Shown piece by piece: positions 1 to 28,890 of a DNA stretch of 64,000 bases; within the stretch, counting starts at the first letter, position 1, and each line of letters opens with the position of its first letter. The stretch is taken from contig NC_059487.1 of NCBI RefSeq assembly GCF_018139145.2, positions 3,989,792 to 4,053,791 on the forward strand, given 5' to 3'. A program made the position numbers and the translations under genes. Origin of the DNA: Gymnogyps californianus (lineage: Eukaryota > Chordata > Aves > Accipitriformes > Cathartidae). A model generated the notes under the pieces. It worked only from the letters and a program-made list of their open reading frames with translations, was not told the DNA's origin and ran no database searches.

Positions 1-3161
<3,161 letters not shown>

Positions 3162-3316
3162 AAAGGCTACCATGAGATCCGAGAGATTCGGCAGTTCCAC
3201 TTCACCAGCTGGCCGGACCACGGGGTTCCTTGCTATGCCACGGGCCTCCTGGGCTTCGTTCGTCAAGTGAAGTTTCTCAATCCCCCAGAAGCAGGACCTA
3301 TTGTTGTGCACTGCAG
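3162..3316 (+). CDS. PTPRM: PTPRM exon: D1 WPD loop and catalytic cysteine (residues 40-90 plus part of 91)
   Basis: A 155-bp exon starting at [10 protein letters not shown] in phase 0 and ending in phase 2 (AG of the serine codon AG|T). It carries the WPDHG loop; its general-acid aspartate (residue 58) is codon 3216-3218. It ends with PIVVHC, where the nucleophilic cysteine (residue 90) is codon 3312-3314. The P-loop [10 protein letters not shown] is thus split by the intron directly after the cysteine. Classical PTPs form a thiophosphate intermediate on this cysteine, so D1 should be active. The donor is CAG|GTATGC. An open frame continues past the donor to a stop near 3390 but is intronic. 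Confidence 0.97.
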
Positions 3317-6909
<3,593 letters not shown>

Positions 6910-7059
6910 GAGCAGTATGTATTTGTCCATGATGCCATTTTGGAGGCATGTCTCTGTGGCAACACGGCCATTCCAGTTTGTGAGTTCAGATCCATATATT
7001 ACAACATCAGCAGACTAGATCCACAGACCAATTCCAGCCAGATAAAAGATGAGTTTCAG
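6910..7059 (+). CDS. PTPRM: PTPRM exon: end of D1 and D1-D2 linker (residues 137-186)
   Basis: A 150-bp exon of 50 codons, phase 0 on both sides. [18 protein letters not shown] is the last helix of D1. The rest ([18 protein letters not shown]) is the linker that fixes D2 to D1 and the start of D2. The tight D1-D2 linker is characteristic of tandem-domain receptor PTPs. The donor CAG|GTAATT is followed by an in-frame intronic read-through to a stop near 7279, which should not be mistaken for coding sequence. Confidence 0.96.
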
Positions 7060-13911
<6,852 letters not shown>

Positions 13912-15352
13912 TAACTTTCTTCTCAAATCCAGATGGTTTTAAGAGCGTTTCTGCTGCCATTTTCTTGTGCCCCCCCCCCACCCCAATAAATAAATGAAGG
14001 GGAACTGGAAAGTAATAGGTGATGTTTTGGGGTATAATGCAGAATAAGTCCACATGCTTGGCTCCTTCTAAGGCAGCTAATTCTTACTGCAGTTAACAAG
14101 GATATCTAAATAAGTTATGTTCGTGGGCCTAAATCTTCCTCCCAAACCTTCTTTCTTCCCTTTCATGTTTTTGTCTGTCTTTGGCTCAGAAAAATGTTCC
14201 CTACCACAGCCTCACTGTGCTTCATGCTTGCCTGTTCACATGGCATCTCCAGAAGAATAAAACCAAGAGAGATGCTGAAATCATTCGAAGGATCTTTTCC
14301 CTGAGATTTCCAGTGCAACTCTGTAATACTGAGAAGTGTGGTTTGCACAGTTTCTGGAGAAGCACATTGTGCTGTGTATTTTTTTTTTTTTTTTCTTTCT
14401 AGTGTCATGTGTAAGTCGGTTTCTTGGCTACTAAACACACCATTATTTTCAGGAGTTGAAGCTTGCCAGGGGAGGAGCTGTTGCAGTTCCTCCTGTACTA
14501 GCGTTTCCAGCCACCTTGCTGATGAGTGGCAGAAGATAACAGCTTTCAAAAAGGCATAATCATGCAATTTGTGTGAAGAGTACATTTGGCATGGCTAATT
14601 CACCCATTACAGCACTTGTTAAGCAGGAGGAGAGGAACCCTCAAGTAGTTGGTACTTCATGAATTAATTTTTCATTTGTTTCTTCTCTGTCTTCAAAATC
14701 TTACCACACTTGAAGGCAGCAAGATTATTAGTCTCTTTTTTTGATGGTAATGAAGAAGCCAATCACCCCGTTCGTTGAGGGGATCTCCCTTCAGGGTGAA
14801 CTCTATGGGATTCCATTTCCAGCCGCAGTAAGAGCTCTGCTCAGAAGTGGACCCTCTTGGTGACCTGCAGAGTCCCACCACTGTGCGAGGAACTGGAGGT
14901 CCTGTGCATTTCCTGCCTCCTATCTGATTCACCCTGCCTGATTCTGCGTCTTGGCGTTGAATCCAGAGGCAAATTTAATCTTTTCCTTTTTTTTCTGACA
15001 CTTTAAAGAAAAACACAGCTTTTTCTGGAAATTACACACTTTCTCACACTTCGTTCTTGGAAAACACAAACGTATCAGCCTCAGCCAGTGTTATTCTTGC
15101 AACTATCTTTCTGCACAAGACTTTACCTGCTTTGTTTTTTTCCTAGCAAAGTTTTGTTTTTATGAGGTAGTCTGTAGGCACAGAAAAGGAGATTTGGCAA
15201 TGCATAAAGTCACTTTGACGGTTACTCTAGCATAGTGTCACCTAGCTCGAGTCTGCAACCAATGCCAAAACCACTCAGCTAGCCCTGGAAGTTAAGGATG
15301 ATTTTCAAGTTTGTATCTTATGAGCTTTCAAGGCAAAGTGTGACAGTTCGGT

Positions 15353-16212
15353 ATCATAGAATCGTAGAAACATTTGGCTTGGAAAAGACCCTTAAGATCA
15401 TCAAGTCCAACTGTAAACTTAATGCTGCCAAGTCCCACTAAACCATGTCCCTAAGCACCACATCTACAGGTCTTTTAAATACCTCCAGGGATGGTGACTC
15501 CACCACTTCCCTGGGCAGCCTGTTCCAGTGCTTGACAACCCTTTCAGTGAAGAAATTTTTCCTAGTATCCAATCTAAACCTCCCCTGGCGCAACTTGAGG
15601 CCATTTCCTCTCATCCTATCACTTGCTACTTGGGAAAAGAGACCGACCCCCACCTCGCTACAACCTCCTTTCAGGTAGTTGTAGAGAGCGATAAGGTCTC
15701 CCCTCAGCCTCCTTTTCTCCGGGCTGAACAACCCCAGTTCCCTCATTGCTCCTCACAGGACTTGTTCTCTAGACCCTTCACCAGCTTCGTTGCCCTTCTC
15801 TGGACACGCTCCAGCACCTCAATGTCTTTCTTGTAGCGAGGGCCCAAAACTGAACGCAGTATTCGAGGTGCGGCCTCACCAGTGCTGAGTACAGGGGGAC
15901 GATCACTGCCCTAGTCCTGCTGGCCACACTATTTCTGACACAAGCCAGGATGCTGTTGGTCTTCTTGGCCACCTGGGCACACTGCTGGCTCATATTCAGC
16001 CGGCTGTCAACCAACACCCCCAGGTCCTTCTCCGCCGAGCAGCTTTCCAGCCACTCTTCCCCAAGCCTGTAGCATTGTATGGGGTGGTTGTGACCCAAGT
16101 GCAGGACCTGGCACTGAGCCTTGTTGAATCTCATACAATTGGCCTCGGCCCATCGATCCAGCCTGGCCAGATCCCTCTGTAGAGCCTTCCTACCCTCAAG
16201 CGGATCAGCAGA
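15353..16212 (-). mobile_element. CR1 LINE, 5'-truncated 3' end, antisense to PTPRM
   Basis: On the minus strand this is the last ~860 bp of an avian CR1 element. Its 3' end (ATTCTATGAT on the minus strand) lies at about 15353, and the 5' truncation is near 16212. Two open stretches match the C-terminus of CR1 ORF2, the endonuclease/reverse transcriptase protein: 16134-15778 contains [17 protein letters not shown] and [19 protein letters not shown], and 15746-15438 contains [19 protein letters not shown] and the tail NRLPREVV. They are in different frames, broken after EYCVQFW. It is a dead-on-arrival insertion with 5' truncation and short 3' repeat, as usual for CR1. The insertion diagnoses a sauropsid, most likely bird, genome. 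Confidence 0.95.
15438..16134 (-). pseudogene. CR1 ORF2 C-terminal remnant, frameshifted
   Basis: This is the reverse-transcriptase C-terminal region of the CR1 copy. The upstream piece (16134 down to 15778) reads in frame to EYCVQFW and then leaves the expected frame. The downstream piece (15746 to 15438) resumes the family sequence in another frame. At least one indel near 15860 therefore separates them. The polymerase YADD region is missing because of 5' truncation. No function is expected. Confidence 0.85.
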
Positions 16213-17815
16213 TAAGTTGTGAAAGTGAGGTTTCTGAAAAGGAAACTTAACAATGTTGTGCTTGCACTGTCATTGTATGACAACGATGTAAGTATCTAGC
16301 TGTTCATCATTGCCTAATCCAAGCGCTGTACCATAAGCACTACGGAACTGTTGGTGTACAGTTGCCTGCAGATACCATATTTGTGTGCATGAGCAGGGTG
16401 TGTTACCCATGAGTAGAACACAAATACAAAAATTGCTTATATAAAAGCTGTCCCTGAACTGTAGAGAGGAAAAGAGTTAAATAGGTAAGTGAACCTTTAA
16501 TCCACTGTGCAGGGAAAAGGTGCAAATATAACCATGTGGAGGTCAGAGAACATAACAGACAATTTTAAGCACTGTATATACATATACATATGGGTAGATG
16601 GCCATTCACAGACCTGCTTTATGAAGAGCAGATTTTCAATGTTAAGGAAAGGTTTAATCTTTTTCTTCTTTCCCATGCACCTTGAGGTTGTTTCCTAAAG
16701 CACCTGCTCAGCTCAGATCTCCTTGCCTGTTGGACAGATGCTTTGAGAGGAGATCTGTAGGCTGCTTGAAAGTCTGAATGAAGAGTAAAGACAACCTTCA
16801 AAGGAGGACTTGCGTATGTGGTCTTGGCTGGCTTGCTTAATCTTGAAAAACTAACAAGGGCCAAGGTGCATAAGACTGCATGAATATCCCACCCAACTTC
16901 AATCCCATATGATCGAAGGAATAACAGGAATACAGAATTAATGCAGTAGCATGCACGCACTTGACGTTATTACTGGCAATGATTGAACTTGAAAATCTTG
17001 AGATCAAGTTCAAATGAGCATCTGGGGGTTTCAAAACTTCTAAAAAATTACACTTGAAAATAGGAAGAAAAAAACAGAAAGAAATACAATCTCAGCAGAA
17101 ACTGCTAATGAGATCTCATGCAAAATATTTTCTCGCCATGATCTATTTCCAGATGGATTTGAAATACTTAGATTGTAATTTGTGTGGATAGGATTTTTTT
17201 TTTGTACTTTGAATTCAGTAATATCAGCATAAGAAAAAAGACTTCCAACCTGCTTCACAAACTTCAGAGATTCAGTTGTGGTTCACCCTGAAATCAGAGT
17301 TGCTCTCATTGCTCTCGGAGCAAACTCATTCTCCCTCCCGTGCTCACTGGTAGAGTCAGAAAGCTAAAAAGTTCATCTTACAGAAAAAAGAAGGTCCACT
17401 TTACTTGAATTAAGGTTAATTTTCTTGGTGCGTGTACTGTTTCCTTATTAACACCAAACCTCTGTGGTTGCTATTAAATTTACCTACAGACACTAATCTT
17501 TTAATGTTCATTTTAAATCTATACCCCTATAGAAGCTTCTTTTGCCAGCCACCTTTTCTACACCTTTAGACCCCAGAATTCAATCAGTTACAAAGTGTGT
17601 TCGTACAGAAAAAAAAAAGGGGGGGGGAAGTCAAACTTTTAAAATATATTTCTTTTTTCTTCATGATATAAAAAACTTTTACTGAGCTAGAAGGAGGTCT
17701 TCTCTGAGCAAATACATGTAATACATGTAATACATGGATTGGTTATGGATTTTGAGCTGGTTATAAATTTGAAAGGAAAGAAGACTGAACATGTATTTCC
17801 TTGTTAAATAGTTAA

Positions 17816-20999
<3,184 letters not shown>

Positions 21000-21053
21000 G
21001 AACAGTATAAATTTGTATATGAGGTTGCACTGGAATACTTGAGTTCTTTTTAG
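21000..21053 (+). CDS. PTPRM: PTPRM terminal coding exon (residues 431-447 and stop)
   Basis: 54 coding bases after the acceptor CTCTTTCAG give EQYKFVYEVALEYLSSF and a TAG stop at 21051-21053. This is the last helix of D2, and the protein ends with it, as in other R2B phosphatases. The 3' UTR begins immediately afterwards in the same exon. Confidence 0.97.
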   Translation, partial: EQYKFVYEVALEYLSSF

Positions 21054-21980
21054 CCCAGCGGAGGGAGGGGAGCCTCCGAAATGCCAGACGCCAGTGTCTG
21101 GCAGATGCTTCTCCCCTCTCCCACACTGGAAGGCAGTAACAAGTGTGGGAAGGAAAACCTCTCCTTCCCAGAGCAAGAGACTGAGATTGCACAGACCTCG
21201 CTGGAAGGAGACGATGCCTGTGTTTGCTGCTGCCTGCTTTCTATCAGAACATCTACTGCTTCTTAAATAACCTACTGTAAAAGTTAGCAACATGGGAGAC
21301 AGGCTGAAAGACTGGACTTTCTAATCCCCTCTGACTTCTCTCCTCTTTTGGATTCTATTTTTGCTCTCCTTGCTGCAGAGTGGGGAAGGAATGAAACCCT
21401 TAGGAAATTCTCTTTTAAATGTCTCCTTTTTAATTTATAATTTTGTTCTCAAATCCCAGTCTTTAATTTTTTAATTTCATGCAGCAGTCATTTGGGAAAA
21501 ATGAGATAGCCATAGGGGATACATGAAATGTTTCATTACAATTTGTCTACCTTATCTGTTTCCTTTTATTTGTTTTTCCAAATGAAAAGGCCAACACAAA
21601 AAAACCAACACTGGAATTCTCTTCCCATATGTAGTCCCTTTTAGCATGAAAAGAGATAGCGGAGATGAGAAGCTGTTCATGGATTCACTGCCTCGGCTTC
21701 TACACAAATGTTTCCTCCCAGTTTCTGCTAGACTCCCAAGGCTGCGCATGAACCGGTTACATCTCTCTGGTCTGTGTTTGTTTCGGTGCTGGTGAAGTGC
21801 TACCATTAATGAGTTTCCCAGCCACTTGAACCTTAAGGTTAAACATTTGCATCAAACAATTGCATTTGTCTTGCAACTTCGGTAACTTTGTTACCATATT
21901 TTTCAAGTATTTGCTGGGGTGCCAGTGTGTCTTTGAAAAACAGGGTATAAAGTAGGTATTATTGATCATATACTATGTAT

Positions 21981-22110
21981 TATTTTTATTTATTATTTGT
22001 GTTGCTGTAGAACTTAGGACCCCTAGTCATGACAGGACCCTGCTGAACTAGGCACTGTGCAAACAGAGAACAAAGAAGGTTCCTGCTCAAGAGCTTAAAA
22101 ACTGAAGGTA
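21981..22110 (-). repeat. Ancient amniote MIR/L3-type repeat
   Basis: The segment starts with the TTATTATTTGT tail, continues with GTTGCTGTAGAACTTAGGA and CCCCTAGTCATG, then GGCACTGTGCAAACAGAGAA and CAAGAGCTTAAAAACTGAAG. This order matches the conserved 3' portion of a MIR/L3-like family shared by reptiles and birds, in antisense orientation. It is well preserved for its age. The identification is from memory and the limits are approximate. Confidence 0.7.
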
Positions 22111-22894
22111 ATCTTAAGATTGGGTTTGGTCAAGATTTCCTCACTATTTCCAAACTGTTGTACAGTCAGATGTAGTTGAGTGATTTATTCAGATTTCCAG
22201 GTCCTACGAGCTTCAAAATGGTAACCCATCCAAGCTGTAGGAAAGGTGATGTACATACACAGAAACCTGTTCTGACGTGTTAAGAAAAGTGTTAGACCAG
22301 CACAGCAACTTTCCTCCTTAAGTAAAACAGCTTTTGTTTTATTCTGCAAAAATGCCTGTGCAACTCTTCTTCTTTGAAACAAACACCAGATGTGTTTTGC
22401 CATGGTTCTGGATCTCACTCTGACTTCTTAGCAGCTAAGAAATTGCTTTTCTGAAAGAGCATGTTTAAGTAGTTAATCATTAAGGTCTGCAGGGTAATCC
22501 TGGAGAAAAAAAAAATTGAATGAACAAGGCCTTACAATATTCAGTATTTCAATTTAGCCATTTATTTATCTTGAGGGTGCGGGGATACAGGTTGCTCTGT
22601 TGTGTAAATTAGATTCCGGGAGATGTAGGTTTCTTCAAATACAGACTTGCTAAAAGATAGACTGAAGGTAAGAGTTTAAGGAAACTCCGCTTTCTTACCA
22701 CCCTGTAGTTTTCCACCCTCAGGTAAATACTCAGAGACTGTGCTGGGAGCTCTGCCATGTCAATGCCTGGCATAGAGCATGCCAGAAGTTTGAACGATTT
22801 TGCTAATTCTGTATGTAAATTCAAAAGGCATCTCTGCTTCATGGTTCTTCTTTTTCCAGTAGTCATACCTTTGCCTTGACAATGAAGGATGAAA

Positions 22895-22900
22895 ATTAAA
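22895..22900 (+). promoter_or_regulatory. Possible proximal poly(A) signal ATTAAA
   Basis: An ATTAAA hexamer ~1.84 kb after the PTPRM stop. The downstream sequence is only weakly GT-rich. It is one of several candidates and is listed so the UTR can be tested. Confidence 0.2.
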
Positions 22901-23743
22901 TCTGATAAAAGCAACTCTTGACTCAAACATACCAGTATCTAACCAAAAAGTTGTCATCTCTACCAGGACCCGCAGCGGTCTAAGGAAGGATGCTTGGAAC
23001 AGCAATAATCTTCCTGCTAAGCAGAGGAGGGGCTTCATAGGATGCTGAACCACCTCATATTCTTTCCAAGGAACTTTGGATTCTTGGCTTGTTCCGAGTG
23101 AATATCGTGAAGGTCTTAAATGAGCTTGAACCACATTGTCCCTGATGTAGCCAGTGTGCCATAAAGTATCGGTGAGAACCCCCTCGCAGGTACCTCTGCT
23201 CTGTTTCTAGTTGGTCCTTTCTGTTGTCTGCAAGAAATCATGAGATCACCTTTAGCTGCTGTTGGGGCTGTAGGTGGATGTCTGGCGTCTCGTGAAACAA
23301 ACTACTGGTTTTAATTGGTTTTTTTTTCCTTTTGCCGCTAAGCAACACAAACAATTCTGCAGAAAAAAATAGAAGGCAAAGGAAAACTATGAGATAAAAA
23401 TGAGGAGGAAGGCACAATATTATTGTTTGGATTACAGGTGGCTTGCTGTAACAGTGTAGGTCAGGAGTTGGGAGCAATTAGCAAAGAAGAGGGAATCCCG
23501 ATCCCAGAATGGGATTTTTCAACAATTGCCCAGGTAGGAAGAAGCTACAGGTCAGCAAAGTGTTCGTGACTTCGCTAACTCCAGAAAGCCAGAGGGAATC
23601 ACTCCCCATGGATGCTATGGAAATACTAATTAGTATTTAGCATTCTGTTAACTTTACACGGAAACTAGCATAGCGATAGGTCCCCCTCATGAGTTTCTGA
23701 AAGACTAGTGCAAGCACTGAGGGTGACAGCCAGGATAAAAGGA

Positions 23744-23749
23744 ATAAAG
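23744..23749 (+). promoter_or_regulatory. Possible poly(A) signal AATAAA
   Basis: The first canonical AATAAA after the PTPRM stop, inside a purine-rich stretch. The following 40 bases are A/G-rich, not GT-rich, which weakens it. Confidence 0.2.
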
Positions 23750-26700
23750 AGGTAGAAGAAATGGCAATATGACTGAGCTGTGAAGTGTAGGAGGTAATTC
23801 AAGGCTTAACAGTAGCATGAAGGAAAGTGGATTAAAAAGCCAGAAGTAAGCCCATAGGAGGGATGTATGCGTGGAGAGAAGGTGTTGGATGAGCAGAATA
23901 GCACTTGCAGTGGAGTTGTTTAAGGTCTTGAGGTAGGTTTGAATGTGGTTTATGGTATGAAAAATGCTACTAAAGGGTCAGGTGCATGTGTCAGCTGACC
24001 CACAGCAACTTGCTGTGTGCTTTTAGCCCTCTGCAAATGCCAAGTGACTTCAGCATAAACTGCAGGGAAAGATATTTAAGCTAAATTTTACCTTTTATTG
24101 GCAAGGAACAAGTTTAATGCAAATGTTGGTTACCACAGCCTGACTGTTAGTCACAGCTTATTATGTGGCAACTCAGCCGTGTGTCTCAACCTTTTTCTAA
24201 TGTCCAGCCTACAGTCCGTGTCGAAGGATGCTCAGCAAACACTACAGATTATGTTGCCAAACTGTTATATCGTCGTGCAGTTACGTTGTTTTCGGGGGAC
24301 TGACCCAGCTCCGGTCTGTGTTGGCTCAGGGATCTTTATGCTGTTCCTTATTGCACAACGCATATATGCTGAATGTGAGTTAATGATGGAGGCAATTGTG
24401 TGGAAAGAGAAAAGCAGCTCACTTTAAATAACCTTATTACCCTGGGGTTGTTTAAACCCTAGAGAACAGCCTGTAGCAAAATAGGTAATGTGTTTGAAGC
24501 AAGATTATGGGTGATGGGTTTGTTTTTGCTGGGAAAGAGAGAAATTATGAGATGAGATAAAGGAGGCTTTCTCACTCCTGAAAGGATTAATAGTCAGGGT
24601 GAGCTTTCCAACTTAAGTATCCCCTGCTGTGGGTGGAAAGCAATAATGTATAGTAGAAAAGGTGAATTCCTCAATTTTAGGCTGGAAAGATACGATATTG
24701 ACAATATTTGAATGGTCATAATGAAGATAAACTTACTCCCATTCAGACATCCTTCAGGGCTGAGGGAGCACTGTTTATTGATAGCATAGTATTGGTCTAA
24801 AGCTAATCTGAAATACAAGGAACTAGAAACAGGTAAAGAAGGGTGGTTCAGGAGTGACTATCTCATACAGGGGGTAACTAACATCTTAAATTATTAAGGG
24901 ATGTAACTGAAGCAATGAATTCCAGAGCTATCTAGGCTGGCTGCTAGAGAAGGAAGACCCTGAGTTGTCTGAAGGAAAGAGATAGACCAAAACCCCTAAA
25001 AGGTACAGTAGGTCTTAACAATCTTTTTTTTAGTTTTGTGTGTGTTTGTTTGGTGGTGGTTTGTGGGTTTGGTTTTGTTTAATTAAGATCTCTGCAGGAC
25101 CTGTGTCCTGTGCTGGCTCTTTGGGGTTTTTTTCCTTCTTCAAATTACCTGTAAGGAAAAAGGCGTTTGACCCTCTGTAAATAGGCTCGAGGTACTTTTT
25201 TATTAATGTAAAGAAGAGAGACCATACAAGAGAGTACAGTGTACATGTGAAGGTAACTGAATCAGGACCTCTGGTAGCAAGCAAGCAAATGGGAATTTGG
25301 TGGTTTTATTTATGTCTGCACATTGAAATAAGTGGTATTCTCTGATCAGGGAAGTCTTTGGACTATGGTTAGTAGGAGACCTTTCAATTTGTGATTTAAA
25401 TTCTTCAGCAAGGTTGCACAGAATCATGTCTGCCTTTGCCATTCTCTGGTGGGTCCCTCTTAATTTATTCACATTTTAGCCATTTATGTGAGCTAGAGGT
25501 GTCCATTTTGGTCCACAGGCAACAAGCAGTTAGCATTGAAAGGTTTGTGCATGCACTGAAAAGATGTAACTTTTGTGGCCTTTACCCCCAAGTCAAACTG
25601 CAGTTCCTGTACCCCGTCCTCCTGCTCAGCCCGTCCCCATGTGCACACACATTTGAAGAACGTCCAGATAACTCCTGAAAGGCAGACAGAGATTTTGGGA
25701 AATGCCTGTGACCCCTCATCACTCTGGTCCACGTAACACTGTAGGGCAGAGGAGGGAATCCCAAAGAATAGCTTTTGCCTAGAGCAGCATGTATTTGTGT
25801 GTCAGTAGTTTCCAACCTTTCATTCTGGATCTGTGAACTCCCTGTAAAAAACAGTCCAGTAGCAATGTGGACCCCACAGTAGTAGATTTAAGCCTGCAGA
25901 TGGTAGACTTGTTTTTCCATTTACTTTTCACAGGCCCTTTAGAAGTAGTTTGTGGCATTTCCCTTGGGAATCTCAAGCCAGGGATTGCTGGTCACTGCTC
26001 TTGGTGTGCTGTAGAGTCGGAGAAAGGAGCGAGGCTCCTGCAGCAGGTGATTTGGAAGGCAGTTACACCAATTGCCATCTGGAAGAGAAGGAAAGGAGAA
26101 GAAATCTCCTTTGGGAGAAACCAAACACTGGAGGAGAAGGCAGATTAAATGGAGTCCTGAATCAAGTAGGAAAGTTGCACCTTGTTCTGCCTCTCATTTT
26201 TGCACGGCTGCTCTTACATCTTTCTTACTCTTCTGAGTGCATACCAAGATCATAAAAAACAGGTAATGCCACATTCCATGCTGTGGAGCTCTGTGGAGAT
26301 GGAGCAGTCAGAGTGTAACAGAGGGAATAAATCCTGAGGGACAAAGATAAAAGGAGGTTTGCTTGAGAGAGGAATCTTCAAATACAAGGTGCCTCTGTCT
26401 GTCATACTTGCAGAATTCTTAACAAGTCATCACAGAGTAGCACACAGTCCTGCTGCAGTCCTGGACGTGCAATGCAGTGGAAATATTCCACTCAGAAAAC
26501 TTCATTGTCCTGTAATAAATTTAAACAATCAACTCCGTTACGTTGGTAGCACAGTTAACTTTTATGATATCTCTAGCCAGTGCAAGGGGCATCTCAAGAA
26601 CTTGGCGTGAGCCTGCTGTATTTTCATTTGAGATTCTTTCATTTGTCTCAAGTGTACAAACTTCAGTCAACCCCAGTTTCTTAGAAAAATAAAAGGGGCC

Positions 26701-27564
26701 ACGTGGCAAAAGTTATTCAGTATAACCACTGCCTTTGGGTCAAAAATTCAGTATACCTCCTAGGAGACTGTGTAATGGTAGAACAAACTACTGCATCTTC
26801 CCTGCACAAACCTTTTCAGGAGTGGAAACGGGGAGCCAGCTAATTAAAGTCAGGGAGATAGAAGTGAGTAATAAGGATTCTGTTAACCCTCCTGCGTTCC
26901 TGTTTATTTAGATTGCAGTCTTCTATAGCCATACATACATAATATACAATTTAAATGCAAGTGCTCTTTCTTTCCCTGTTCCCAAAAATACCTACAGCTC
27001 TTTTTTCATCGAGGGTGAGCCAACAGCATAGCAAGCAAAGCCCACTTTCTGCAGTTTTGGCAAGGACCACTAGGAAAATCTATCATGTATTATCTGTTCA
27101 TTGACTTGGAAAAGGTATCAGTCATCTTCCTCATATACATACTTGAAGAATGTACAATTTGCTGTAACTGTCAAGCAAAATCATATGTTTTCATACGTCA
27201 AGACCAAATCCTGGTGGTACTGAGTGTGATGGAAAGAAAAAAGAAAAAAAACTTGCTGACTTCCAGTGAACTCTAGTTTATAATCTTTATTTGCTGTGTT
27301 AAAATATTTTAAAAGCCTCCCTTGTAAAAAATAAACTATACTCAGAACATCCTACAGTTTCATGTTGGACTAGCATAATTGTGAAAATCTGGCAGCTTTT
27401 TCAGTTTGTAAAAACATGAGAGATCTAAATTAGCCTTTCCATCCTCGTCCCAGTGCATGCAGCAGATTTTTCACCACTATTCTGTTTTCAACCTGAGCCT
27501 TATAACACAAAATAATGCAGCAGACTGAATGACTGATGCTGGTGTTCCCATAGTGTTTCCTGGT

Positions 27565-27576
27565 GGGGGGGGGGGG
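27565..27576. repeat. G12 homopolymer run
   Basis: Twelve consecutive G bases followed by AGGG. This is slippage-prone, and the exact length may be uncertain in the assembly. Confidence 0.9.
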
Positions 27577-28866
27577 AGGGAAAGAAAAAAACGAAATGGG
27601 GAAAAGAACAAACTAAAATGTTTTTCTTGCAACTCAGTTCAGCATGAGCTGTTTCTAACCAGTATAAACATGAGCCAGTCCACGCCACTTTGTCTGGAGT
27701 AAGGATTTGCTCGTTGCAAGGTGAAGGTACACTGCAGATGGACCCTTTGGGACCAGTCCTGATATTTCATAAACAGGTATCCAGCAGCATAGTGGTTACT
27801 TTAGTGGAGGCGCTTGTTGCAGAATGACAGTGTTTCAGTGGAGACATTTTTCATTGGGAGATCTGGTACCCTGAAACGCTACTATTTGGGGGGACTTTGT
27901 GAGATATCTCAAGCGTGTTGGGCTATGGAGATTTATTTCCTTGTGTGAGTACATCATCTTTCAATGGGGACCTCCAGGAAATCTTATTTGTGTGAAATTA
28001 TGGAAAGGAGTGCATTTTCAGGGATGGAAGTGGGAGTGTGGCCAGCACTTTACAAGCTTTCCTGAATTTAGATACTCTAACAAGACCCCAGGACAAATGA
28101 TGGTCAGTTGTTTGCATTGCTGAAAGTCTAACCAGACTTCATGTGCTGGACTTCCACGTACCTGGAACAGAACTGGCATTACCGCCTCATCGCCCCTGTA
28201 GCCCTTTCTTCCATCTCCAGCACTTGAACACTGTACTTCTATGCCAAAAGTTTGAGCTGTATCCTTAACACATCCTTTAACCCATACTGACTCACCGCAT
28301 TGACAAATTCACTCCCATATTGATTTAATCTCCTTCACCTCCTTCCCACCCCCCCGCGCCAATCCTGTTGAAATTAAAGTGTACTAGCATCACTTGTTGC
28401 CAGACTTGTCACTACGTCACGCAGCAATGCTGTGGCTGCATCTGGATCGGCAGTATCCTATTCCAGCTCCCTGGATGCATTTTGCCAGCAGGGAGGAGTG
28501 CTGCATGAGAGCTAGTCTCTGCTGTTGCGATGCCGCCCCCATCTTTCCCCCCCCCCCTTTGGCCTTTATGGATTACTGGTGAAACTCACTTGTACAGTTT
28601 GGATGTTTGATAGATAAAGCACGTATGAAAAAAAAAGGAAAAAAATATAAATACAAAAATCTCAACACTGTGCATTCAGTGTCTTTTCTTTCTAGCTTAA
28701 AAGAAGGAAGGTAAATAATGTCAAGTCAATGAATATCAGATATATTTTTTGACTGTACATTACAGTGAAGTGTAATCTTTTTTTTACAACTGCGAGTCCA
28801 TCTTATTTATTCTTGTAAATGTTCCCAGACAATGTTTGTAATATGGGCTGTGTTGCAAATCCATAA

Positions 28867-28872
28867 AATAAA
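28867..28872 (+). promoter_or_regulatory. Strong candidate distal poly(A) signal AATAAA
   Basis: AATAAA has TGTA motifs upstream (28814-28817 and 28837-28840), as bound by cleavage factor I, and a GT-rich downstream stretch (CTTGTGCTTGTGCC, about 28907-28921) at the expected distance. The preceding ~250 bp are AT-rich and UTR-like. The architecture is that of a real cleavage site on the + strand. The nearest upstream + strand gene is PTPRM, whose stop is 7.8 kb before it. Confidence 0.55.
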
Positions 28873-28890
28873 TCTGTGATCCGAGATTAA

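Larger units (their letters stand above)
21054..28890 (+). other. PTPRM: Region after the PTPRM stop: 3' UTR, possibly up to ~28.9 kb
   Basis: No coding potential is evident. The first canonical AATAAA after the stop is at 23744-23749; an ATTAAA variant is at 22895-22900 and another AATAAA at 26326-26331. The best-formed signal is at 28867-28872. I cannot tell from sequence which site the main transcript uses. The first few hundred bases are almost certainly 3' UTR and the rest only possibly. The stretch holds an ancient repeat (21981-22110), A/T-rich words and a G12 run (27565-27576). Confidence 0.5.
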
